Source: Pseudoxanthomonas sp. (GTDB lineage Bacteria > Pseudomonadota > Gammaproteobacteria > Xanthomonadales > Xanthomonadaceae). From it: a DNA stretch of 52,809 nucleotides. Location of the stretch: NCBI GenBank assembly GCA_017745195.1, contig JAGHZW010000202.1, positions 21,645-74,453 on the forward strand. Direction: 5' to 3'. Under the pieces are notes generated by a model. It did no database searches. It saw only the letters and a program-made list of their open reading frames with translations, and was not told the DNA's origin. Positions 45,012 to 52,809 of this stretch are shown in pieces. The first letter of the stretch is position 1. Every line of letters begins with the position of its first letter. A program made the position numbers and the translations under genes.

Positions 45012-45455
45012 TCAGCGCGGCTGGCGAAGGCGCACGGTCCACTCCACTTCCAGCAGGTGCCCGGGCTGGTACAGCCGGCGCACCTCCACCCAGGTGGCAG
45101 CCGGATAGCGCGCATCCGGGAAGAAGCGCTTGCGCCCGGGAATCGCCCGGATCAGCGCGTCGAGGTCGGTGGTGTAGATGGTCTCGCGCACGACCTGGCT
45201 GCTGTCGGCGCCGAAGCGTTGCAGGATCGCGGTCAGGCGCCGGTAGCAGTCCGCCACCGCCGCCTCCATGTCGGCGCCTTCGCAGGCCACGCCGGACAGG
45301 TACAGCAGGTCGCCGTCCTGGACCACGCCGCTGTAGCCGATGTCCTGTTCCCAGGCATCGATGTTGTGCCGGACGAGGTCCGGCCGTTCGGTTCCGGCCG
45401 CCTGGAGCGCACCGGATGCCGACAGCAGTGCCAGCAGTGCAAGTTGGATGCGCAT
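45012..45455 (-). CDS. RidA/YjgF-like protein with N-terminal signal peptide
   Basis: Signal peptide MRIQLALLALLSASGALQA; YSGVVQDGDLLYLSGVACEG; WVEVRRLYQPGHLLEVEWTV. Confidence 0.8.
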   Translation of the reverse strand: MRIQLALLALLSASGALQAAGTERPDLVRHNIDAWEQDIGYSGVVQDGDLLYLSGVACEGADMEAAVADCYRRLTAILQRFGADSSQVVRETIYTTDLDALIRAIPGRKRFFPDARYPAATWVEVRRLYQPGHLLEVEWTVRLRQPR

Positions 45456-45542
45456 GACGTCCCCTTCCGCGTCGACTTGTTTCCCCGACCCGACGCAACC
45501 CGGTGCAGCCGCGCTTCCGCGTGACCGCACCGGACTGTGGCG

Positions 45543-47237
45543 TCAGCCCGCCAGCGCCTGCTCGTGCACGCCGGCCACCGCGCGGCCGGACGGATCGGCC
45601 ATCTTCGCGAAGCTCGCATCCCAGGCGATCGCCGCCGGCGAGGAGCAGGCGATCGACTTGCCGCCCGGCACCGTGTCCGCCGCAGCCGGGGTCGGGTAGA
45701 AGCGCTCGAACACCGAACGGTAGAAATAGGCTTCCTTGGTCTGCGGCGGGTTCACCGGGAAGCGCTTGTCGGCAGCGGCCAACTCGCGGTCGCTGACCTG
45801 CGCTTCGGCATGCGCCTTCAGCCCGTCGATCCAGCCGTAGCCGACGCCGTCACTGAACTGCTCCTTCTGCCGCCACAGGATCTGCTCGGGCAGGTAGCCG
45901 TCGAAGGCCTGGCGCAGCACGCCCTTCTCCATCCGCTGCGGGCCTGCTTCGCCCTTGCGCACCATCTTGTGGCGGGCGTCCATGCGCATGGCCACGTCGA
46001 GGAACTCGCGGTCCAGGAACGGCACGCGCGGCTCCACGCCCCAGGCCATCATCGACTTGTTGGCGCGCAGGCAGTCGAAGTTGTTGAGCGCGTCGAGCTT
46101 GCGGATCAGCTCCTCGTGGAATTCGCGCGCGTTCGGCGCCTTGTGGAAGTACAGGTAGCCGCCGAACACCTCATCGCTGCCCTCGCCGGACAGCACCATC
46201 TTCACGCCCATCGCCTTGATCCGGCGCGCCAGCAGGAACATCGGCGTGGACGCGCGGATGGTGGTGACGTCGTAGGTCTCGATATGGCGGATCACTTCCG
46301 GCAGCGCGTCCAGGCCTTCCTCGAAGGTGTACTCGAAGCCGTGGTGCACGGTGCCCAGCGCCTCGGCGGCGATCTTGGCCGCCGCCAGGTCGGGCGAGCC
46401 CTTCAGGCCGATGGCGAACGAGTGCAGGCGCGGCCACCAGGCTTCGCTCTTGTCGCCATCCTCGATGCGGTGGCGGGCGTAGCGCGCGGCGACCGCGGCC
46501 ACCAGCGAGGAATCCAGGCCGCCGGACAGCAGCACGCCGTAGGGCACGTCGGTCATCAGCTGGCGATGCACGGCCGCTTCGAAGGCTTCGCGCAGTTCGG
46601 TCGGCGAAACCTCGACGCCTTCGACCGCGGCGTAGTCGCGCCACGGCCGCTCGTAGTACTTCGTCAGCTCGCCAGTGGCGGAGTCGTACCAGTGGCCGGG
46701 CGGGAACTGGGCCACGTCGGCGCAGTCGTCGACCAGCGACTTCATCTCCGAGGCCACGCGCAGGCGGCCTTCCCTGTCGTGGCCCCAGTACAGCGGCACC
46801 ACGCCGATCGGGTCGCGGGCGATGATCGCCCGGCCCTTGGCCTTGTCCCACAGGGCGAAGGCGAAGATGCCGTTGAGCCGGTTGAGGAACGAGTCCGGCT
46901 CGTCCTCCAGATACAACGCGTTGATCACCTCGCAGTCCGATTCGGTCTGGAACGCGTAGGCATGCTTCAGTTCGCCCTTGAGCCGCTTGTGGTTGTAGAT
47001 CTCGCCGTTGACCGCCAGCGCCAGGCGGCCGTCGTCCGACAGCAGGGGTTGCGAACCGCCGGCCGGATCGACGATGGCCAGGCGCTCGTGTACCAGGATC
47101 GCGCCGGCGTCGATGTACACGCCGCTCCAGTCCGGGCCGCGATGGCGCTGCCGTTGCGACAGGTCCAGCGACTGCCGGCGCAGCGCCTGCAGGTCATCGC
47201 CCGGTTGCAGGCCGAAGATGCCGAAGATCGAACACAT
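45543..47237 (-). CDS. asnB: asparagine synthase (glutamine-hydrolysing) B
   Basis: MCSIFGIFGLQPG (Cys2 nucleophile); VLLSGGLDSSLVAA; SGEGSDEVFGGYLYFHKAPN; SD AGGAG upstream. Confidence 0.96.
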   Translation of the reverse strand: MCSIFGIFGLQPGDDLQALRRQSLDLSQRQRHRGPDWSGVYIDAGAILVHERLAIVDPAGGSQPLLSDDGRLALAVNGEIYNHKRLKGELKHAYAFQTESDCEVINALYLEDEPDSFLNRLNGIFAFALWDKAKGRAIIARDPIGVVPLYWGHDREGRLRVASEMKSLVDDCADVAQFPPGHWYDSATGELTKYYERPWRDYAAVEGVEVSPTELREAFEAAVHRQLMTDVPYGVLLSGGLDSSLVAAVAARYARHRIEDGDKSEAWWPRLHSFAIGLKGSPDLAAAKIAAEALGTVHHGFEYTFEEGLDALPEVIRHIETYDVTTIRASTPMFLLARRIKAMGVKMVLSGEGSDEVFGGYLYFHKAPNAREFHEELIRKLDALNNFDCLRANKSMMAWGVEPRVPFLDREFLDVAMRMDARHKMVRKGEAGPQRMEKGVLRQAFDGYLPEQILWRQKEQFSDGVGYGWIDGLKAHAEAQVSDRELAAADKRFPVNPPQTKEAYFYRSVFERFYPTPAAADTVPGGKSIACSSPAAIAWDASFAKMADPSGRAVAGVHEQALAG

Positions 47238-47327
47238 GGGAAAACTCCTGGGTCTGGTGTGGTGTTACGGATTCGGACGGGCGTGGCGGACATCGGCGGC
47301 GGACATCGGCAGCGAAAACCCGGACAC

Positions 47328-47357
47328 AAAAAAACCCGCATCGGCCGATGCGGGTTT
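47328..47357 (-). terminator. intrinsic terminator in asnB 5' leader (attenuator)
   Basis: Minus-strand RNA AAACCCGCAUC-GGCC-GAUGCGGGUUU followed by further U (7 consecutive U); about 90 nt before asnB ATG. Confidence 0.9.
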
Positions 47358-47380
47358 GATGGTGACCGGGCTGTCCTGCT

Positions 47381-47479
47381 CTATGCCTGGTCGCGCTCCC
47401 GCATCGGCCGCGTACGGTTATTCGCCGCATTATTCATGCGGTTGATATTGACCGGGTTGGCGCGCAGGGCGGAATGCAT
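47381..47479 (-). CDS. Asn-rich leader peptide upstream of asnB
   Basis: 32-codon ORF MHSALRANPVNINRMNNAANNRTRPMRERDQA*; 7 Asn within codons 8-21; terminator 23 nt past the stop codon; below the ORF-track length cut-off. Confidence 0.8.
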   Translation of the reverse strand: MHSALRANPVNINRMNNAANNRTRPMRERDQA

Positions 47480-47606
47480 GGACCGACACTAACCCGCCCC
47501 GCGCAGGCCCCGCAACTGTTGCCTGGGCAACTGACAAACCGCTCACGGCATCGGGCCAATACTCCGGTCCCGCGCGCCGCACGTTCCGACGTCACCGGAG
47601 TCCGCC

Positions 47607-49280
47607 TTGCCCGATACCACCCAACGCCTCGCCCGCACCGCGCAGGTAGTGGCCCGCCTGGCCCGGCACCGCCGCGTGCTGACCGGTCTGGACTGGAGCC
47701 AGGCCCCGCCGGCGGAACCCACCGTCGCCGACGCGTCCGGGCTCGCCGACGCCCGTGCCTTCGCTGCCGACCTGGAGTCGCTGGGCCCGGCGTTCATCAA
47801 GCTCGGCCAGTCGTTGTCGACGCGGCCCGACCTGGTGCCACCGGCCTATATCGATGCGCTGGACCGGATCCAGGACGAGGTCGCACCGGTCGATACCGCG
47901 GTCATCGAGAAGATCGTCGAGGATGAACTGGGCGTGCGGCTCAACCGCCTGTTCGAATCGTTCGACCCGGTGCCGCTGGCCGCCGCTTCGCTGGCGCAGG
48001 TCCATCGCGCGGTGCTGCGCGACGGGCGGGAAGTCGCAGTGAAGGTGCAGCGTCCCGGCATGGATGCGGCGATCCGGCTGGACCTGGAAGTCCTGTCGGG
48101 CCTGGCCGGCACCGCCGACGCGCTGACCGAGACCGGGCGCCGCCTGCACTTCGCCGGCTGGATCGCCGAGTTCCGCAAGATCCTGCTGCTGGAACTGGAC
48201 TACCGGCGCGAGGCCGAGAACCTGGAGCGCTTCCGCGAGCACCTTGCCGCCTATCCGCTGCTGTATGTACCTGCACCCGCCTGGGGCCTGTGCACCTCGC
48301 GCGTGCTGACCATGGAGCTGGTCCACGGCAGCAAGGTCACCACGGTCTCCGGCCTGCGCCGCACCGAACTCGACCTGGCCACGCCAGCGGCTGAACTCAT
48401 GCGCGCCTACCTGGACCAGGTATTCGTGCATGGCGACATCCACGCCGATCCGCATCCGGGCAACGTACTGCTGTGCCGCGACGGGCGCCTGGCGCTGATC
48501 GACCTGGGCATGGTCACGCAGGTGCCACCGCGCATGCGCGAGCACCTGCTTAAGCTGCTGTTCGCCGCGGTCGACGCGCGCGGCGAGGACGTGGCCCGCG
48601 AACTGGTCGCCATCGGCACGCGCCTGGAGCAGTTCGACGATGTCGCCTTCAACCGCGACACCGGCCAGCTGGTCGCGCGCTACGCCACCGGCGGGCGGCG
48701 CACGTCCGAGGGCCGCCTGCTGCTGGAACTGGTCGGCTGCGCGGCCGAACGCGGCCTGCGCGTACCGGCCGAAATCAGCCTGCTGGGCAAGACCCTGCTC
48801 AACCTGGAGCGGGTGGCCAGCGTGCTCGACCCGGCGATGGACGTGCGCCGACTGGTCGAATCGCACCTGCAGTCGATCATGCGCGCGCAGCTGCGCCGCT
48901 CCTTCTCCAGTGCCAACCTCGCCACCGAAGCGCTGGAAGTGCAGGCGCTGCTGCGCGACGCGCCGCGCAAGATCTCCGACACCCTGTCACTGCTGGCCGA
49001 GAACCGGCTGCAGGTGCGCCTGGACGGGCTGGAGAATTCGCGGCTGATGGAAAACATGCAGAAGATCGCCAACCGCATCGCCGCCTCGGTGGTCACCGCG
49101 GCGCTGCTGGTGTCGTCGGCGATGCTGATGCGGATCGACACACCGACCCGGCTGTTCGGCTATCCGGCGCTGGCGGTGGTGCTGTTCCTGGTCGCCGCCG
49201 TGCTGGGCCTGGCGATCGCCATCAGCGCGTTGTTGCGCGACCGCAAGGCGAAGCCGAACGAGCAGCACGGGCTGCATTGA
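47607..49280 (+). CDS. ABC1/AarF/UbiB family atypical kinase (TTG start)
   Basis: LGPAFIKLGQSLSTRPDLVPPAYIDALDRIQDEV; LAAASLAQVHRAVLRDGREVAVKVQRPG; C-terminal TM helices. Confidence 0.9.
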   Translation: MPDTTQRLARTAQVVARLARHRRVLTGLDWSQAPPAEPTVADASGLADARAFAADLESLGPAFIKLGQSLSTRPDLVPPAYIDALDRIQDEVAPVDTAVIEKIVEDELGVRLNRLFESFDPVPLAAASLAQVHRAVLRDGREVAVKVQRPGMDAAIRLDLEVLSGLAGTADALTETGRRLHFAGWIAEFRKILLLELDYRREAENLERFREHLAAYPLLYVPAPAWGLCTSRVLTMELVHGSKVTTVSGLRRTELDLATPAAELMRAYLDQVFVHGDIHADPHPGNVLLCRDGRLALIDLGMVTQVPPRMREHLLKLLFAAVDARGEDVARELVAIGTRLEQFDDVAFNRDTGQLVARYATGGRRTSEGRLLLELVGCAAERGLRVPAEISLLGKTLLNLERVASVLDPAMDVRRLVESHLQSIMRAQLRRSFSSANLATEALEVQALLRDAPRKISDTLSLLAENRLQVRLDGLENSRLMENMQKIANRIAASVVTAALLVSSAMLMRIDTPTRLFGYPALAVVLFLVAAVLGLAIAISALLRDRKAKPNEQHGLH

Positions 49281-49361
49281 AGCAACAGCGCGGGCTTCGC
49301 ATCGCTTGTTGCGGGAAGCCCTTGGCCACGCGCGAACCCGCCGCACGTCCACCCGCGCGAC

Positions 49362-50492
49362 TCAGTCCAGCAGCAGGCGCTCGACCAGCCTCCGGTAGAG
49401 CTCCGGCAACGCCTCGAGGTCGGCGACGGAAACGTGTTCGTCGACCTGGTGGATGCTGGCATTGACCGGACCGACCTCGATGCACTGCGCGCCCAGCGGC
49501 GCGATGAAGCGCGCATCGGAAGTGCCGCCACCGGTGCTTTCCTCCGGCGGCGCACCGGCAAATTCCCCGAGCACCTCGCGCGCGACCGCACGCAGTCGAC
49601 CTTCGGGCGTGTAGAACGGCTCGCCACTGCGATGCCAGCGCAGGTCGTAGTCCAGGCCATGCCGGTCCAGCAGCGCGGCGATTTCCGCCTCCAGCCGTGG
49701 CGCGTCCCAGTGCGGGTTGTAGCGCAGGTTGAACAGCACCTGCAGCTCGCCGGGGATGACGTTGTTGGCACCGGTGCCGGCGTGGATGTTGCTGACCTGC
49801 AGGCTGGTCGGCGGGAAGCTCTCGTAACCGTCGTCCCAGGCCCGCGCCGCCAGCTCGGCCAGCGCCGGTGCGACCTGGTGGATCGGGTTGCGCGCCTTGT
49901 GCGGATAGGCGACATGGCCCTGCACGCCCTTCACCGTCAGCGTGGCCGACAGGCTGCCGCGACGACCCACGCGCAGCAGGTCGCCCAGCTTCGCGGTGGA
50001 CGACGGTTCGCCGGTGATGCACCAGTCGATGCGCTGGCCGCGCTCGCGGAACGTGGCGGCGACCTTGCGCACACCCTCGATTGCATCGCCTTCCTCGTCC
50101 GAGGTCAGCAGCACGGCAAGGGTGCCCGGATGATCCGGGTGCGCCGCGGTGAAGCGTTCGGCGGCGACCACGAAGGCGGCCACGCTGCCCTTCATGTCCG
50201 CGGCGCCGCGGCCGTAGAGCATACCTTCGCGCACTTCCGGCGCGAACGGATCGCTGCTCCAGGCCTCACGCGGACCCGACGGGACCACGTCGGTGTGGCC
50301 GAGCAGGACCAGCACCGGCGCACCGCTGCCGTGCGTGGCCCACAGGTTGTCGACCTGCCCGTAGCGCAGCGACTCGCAGGCGAAACCGGCGCGCTGCAGC
50401 CGCGCGGCGATCGTCGCCTGGCAGCCGGCGTCGTCGGGCGTCACCGAGGCGCGCGCGATCAGGTCACAGGTGAGGTCGAGCACGTCGCTCAT
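49362..50492 (-). CDS. dapE: succinyl-diaminopimelate desuccinylase
   Basis: [56 protein letters not shown]; 376 aa. Confidence 0.95.
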   Translation of the reverse strand: MSDVLDLTCDLIARASVTPDDAGCQATIAARLQRAGFACESLRYGQVDNLWATHGSGAPVLVLLGHTDVVPSGPREAWSSDPFAPEVREGMLYGRGAADMKGSVAAFVVAAERFTAAHPDHPGTLAVLLTSDEEGDAIEGVRKVAATFRERGQRIDWCITGEPSSTAKLGDLLRVGRRGSLSATLTVKGVQGHVAYPHKARNPIHQVAPALAELAARAWDDGYESFPPTSLQVSNIHAGTGANNVIPGELQVLFNLRYNPHWDAPRLEAEIAALLDRHGLDYDLRWHRSGEPFYTPEGRLRAVAREVLGEFAGAPPEESTGGGTSDARFIAPLGAQCIEVGPVNASIHQVDEHVSVADLEALPELYRRLVERLLLD

Positions 50493-50569
50493 GGTCGTCC
50501 GTTTTCTCGTATGCCGCGGAAAATGCGCCGATGCCGCCCCATGTCGGGGGAAGCGGCCGGGCAGAGGGA

Positions 50570-50926
50570 TCAGCCGACGCCGAACAGCTTCTTGAAGCCG
50601 TTGTCGGAGAATCCCTGGCTGAAGGAGCCGTCGTCCCTGACCACCACCGGCCGGCGGACCAGCTGCGGATGTTCGCGCAGCAGCAGCTTCCACTCGGCCT
50701 CGCTGCCCGGCGACTTGCGGTTGTCGGGCAGCTGCCGCCAGGTGGTCGACGACTTGTTGACCAGCGCATCGAAACCACCGGCCTTCCCGGCCCACTCCAC
50801 CAGCGTCTCCGGCGAGGGCTTGCTGTCGCGGTAGTCGACGAAGGCATGCGGGACGCCGAAGCGGTCAAGCCACTTCGTCGCCTTCTTGCAGGTGTCGCAG
50901 TTTTTCAGGCCGTAGAGCGTGGTCAT
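50570..50926 (-). CDS. ArsC/Spx family (YffB-like) thioredoxin-fold protein
   Basis: [33 protein letters not shown]; between dapE and dapD. Confidence 0.9.
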   Translation of the reverse strand: MTTLYGLKNCDTCKKATKWLDRFGVPHAFVDYRDSKPSPETLVEWAGKAGGFDALVNKSSTTWRQLPDNRKSPGSEAEWKLLLREHPQLVRRPVVVRDDGSFSQGFSDNGFKKLFGVG

Positions 50927-50930
50927 GCGC

Positions 50931-51827
50931 TCACCCGCGCAGCAGGTCGTTGATGCTGGTCTTGGCCCGGGTCCTGGCATCGACCTGCTTGACGATCACC
51001 GCGCAGTACAGCGAATGGCTGCCATCGGCGGCCGGCAGCGAACCGGACACCACCACGCTGCCCGGCGGCACGTATCCGTAGGAGATCTCGCCGGTAGCCC
51101 GGTTGTAGATGCGGGTGGACTGGCCGATGAACACGCCCATGCCGATCACGCTGTGGTGGCCGACCACCACGCCCTCGACCACTTCCGAACGCGCGCCGAT
51201 GAAACAGTGGTCTTCCACGATCGTCGGGCTGGCCTGCAGCGGTTCGAGCACGCCACCGATGCCGGCGCCGCCGGAGATGTGGCAGTGCTTGCCGACCTGC
51301 GCGCAGGAGCCGACCGTGGCCCAGGTATCGACCATGGTGCCCTCGCCGACGTGCGCGCCGATGTTGATGAAGCTCGGCATCAGCACCACGTCCTTGCCGA
51401 AGTGGGCGCCACGGCGGGCCACGGTGCCGGGCACCACGCGCACGCCGAGCTTGCGGAACTCGGCCTCGCCGTAGCCGTCGAAGCGGGTCGGCACCTTGTC
51501 CCAGAACGGGCCGGGCGCGCCTTCCATCACCACCATGTCGTTGACGCGGAAGTACAGCAGCACCGCCTTCTTCAGCCACTCGTTGACCTGCCAGCCGCCC
51601 TTGCCGTCCGGCTCGGCGACGCGGAACTCGCCCGTCTCCAGGCCACCGACGACACGCTCGACCAGCGGCCGCGTGGAACCGTTGATCTCGTCCAGGGTCA
51701 GCGCGGTGCGGCGCTCGAACGCGCTCTCGATCGAGAACTTCAGCTCGTCCAGGCCCGGGCCGGCGGGCTCGGCGGGACGCTTGCGCACGGTCTTGGTGGC
51801 GGACTTCTTCGGCTTCTGCGTGGCCAT
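50931..51827 (-). CDS. dapD: 2,3,4,5-tetrahydropyridine-2,6-dicarboxylate N-succinyltransferase
   Basis: Left-handed beta-helix hexapeptide repeats: [56 protein letters not shown]. Confidence 0.95.
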   Translation of the reverse strand: MATQKPKKSATKTVRKRPAEPAGPGLDELKFSIESAFERRTALTLDEINGSTRPLVERVVGGLETGEFRVAEPDGKGGWQVNEWLKKAVLLYFRVNDMVVMEGAPGPFWDKVPTRFDGYGEAEFRKLGVRVVPGTVARRGAHFGKDVVLMPSFINIGAHVGEGTMVDTWATVGSCAQVGKHCHISGGAGIGGVLEPLQASPTIVEDHCFIGARSEVVEGVVVGHHSVIGMGVFIGQSTRIYNRATGEISYGYVPPGSVVVSGSLPAADGSHSLYCAVIVKQVDARTRAKTSINDLLRG

Positions 51828-52809
51828 CAGCGGGGGGCTCCGGTTTTGAGGCTGTCGGGTTCGCGTCCGTCACGATCCAGCCGCGCATGCAGCGCCTCGC
51901 GCAGGCAGGCCTGCTCGGTCGCGTCCAGCGGCTGGTCGTGTTCGTCGGTGATCTGGAAAAGGTCTTCGGCGCGCTCGCCGAAGGTGGCGATGCGCGCGTC
52001 GTGCACGCGCAGCCGGCAGCCGCGCAGCGCCTGGGCCACGTCGGCCAGCAGGCCCGGCCGGTCGGGGCAGACCAGGCCGAGCAGGCTGCGGCGGCCATCG
52101 GTGGTGGTGCTGAAGTCGACCTGCGGCGGGAAGCGGAAGTGGCGCAGCTGGCGCGGCGCCGCGCGGCGCGGCGCACGCACGTCGTCGAGCGCGCCGGCAA
52201 GCGCTTGGCGCAGCGCGACTTCGAGCTGGACCGGGTCGCCGCTGGCGTAGGTATCGGCCGGCAGCACCTCGAAGGTATCGAACACCGCGCCGTGCGGGCC
52301 CATCAGGATGCGCGCCTGGTGCACGGCGTAGCCATGGCGGTCGAGCGTGGCCACGATCGCAGCGAACAGGCCGTCGCGGTCCGGCGAATGCACGAACACT
52401 TCCAGCGCGCCGCCCTGCCCTTCGCCCTGCCCACCGATCGGGCGCACCGCGACCTGGGTGTCGCCCGGACGCACGTCGACCAGCGCCACGGCCTGCCAGG
52501 CCAGCTGCTCGGGACGGAAGCGCAGGAAGCTCTCGTCCGGCATCTCGGCGAACTGGCGGCCGATGGTGGCGTCGTCGTAACCGCGCGCGCGCATCAGCTC
52601 GCGGGTCGCCTCGCGGCCCTCGGCCACGCGTGCCTCGGCGTCGACCGGCGTTTCCAGTCCCTCGCGCAGCACGCGCCGGGTGGCCAGGTACAGGTCGGCC
52701 AGCAGCCGGTCCTTCCACGCGTTCCACAGCTTGGGGCTGGTGCCGGCGATGTCGGCGCAGGTCAGCAGGTACAGGTAGTCCAGCCGCTCGCGGTCGCCGA
52801 CCAGGCGGT
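51827..52809 (-). CDS. glnD: bifunctional uridylyltransferase/uridylyl-removing enzyme GlnD (C-terminal part, runs off window)
   Basis: [40 protein letters not shown]; two C-terminal ACT domains ([15 protein letters not shown]). Confidence 0.95.
   Translation of the reverse strand, partial: RLVGDRERLDYLYLLTCADIAGTSPKLWNAWKDRLLADLYLATRRVLREGLETPVDAEARVAEGREATRELMRARGYDDATIGRQFAEMPDESFLRFRPEQLAWQAVALVDVRPGDTQVAVRPIGGQGEGQGGALEVFVHSPDRDGLFAAIVATLDRHGYAVHQARILMGPHGAVFDTFEVLPADTYASGDPVQLEVALRQALAGALDDVRAPRRAAPRQLRHFRFPPQVDFSTTTDGRRSLLGLVCPDRPGLLADVAQALRGCRLRVHDARIATFGERAEDLFQITDEHDQPLDATEQACLREALHARLDRDGREPDSLKTGAPR

Overview
This 52.8 kb GC-rich chromosomal window looks like Xanthomonadaceae (Lysobacter/Luteimonas/Stenotrophomonas-like), inferred from gene order and protein character. 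It carries about 43 genes, nearly all housekeeping: ispH(partial)-lspA-ileS-ribF-murJ, rpsT, obgE-rpmA-rplU, uvrA, nth, a Pho-regulated porin/pst locus (two pstS, pstCAB, phoU), rnt, a beta-propeller GGDEF protein, rlmB, rnr, tRNA-Leu(CAG), parC, tpm, bacterioferritin, a penicillin acylase, asnB, an ABC1 kinase, dapE, an ArsC/Spx-like gene, dapD and glnD(partial). I saw no CRISPR, IS element or prophage. Two loci stand out. (1) Upstream of asnB is an unannotated 32-codon ORF with 7 Asn codons packed into codons 8-21. A perfect intrinsic terminator follows it, and a 13-nt copy of one terminator arm lies inside the leader ORF, so it could form an antiterminator. This has the layout of a classical ribosome-mediated attenuator responding to Asn-tRNA; I know of no described example for asnB. 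(2) A MNIO(DUF692)/DUF2063 RiPP metallophore (bufferin/HvfA-type) cluster has two tandem precursors, each combining a signal peptide, EGxCGEGxCG motifs and two canonical EF-hands. Further items include 11-bp-periodic Pho boxes, a DUF1289-NUDIX fusion, duplicated pstS genes with different predicted localisation, and a secreted RidA-like protein apparently lacking the usual active-site Arg. All calls are from reading the sequence; no database search was run.
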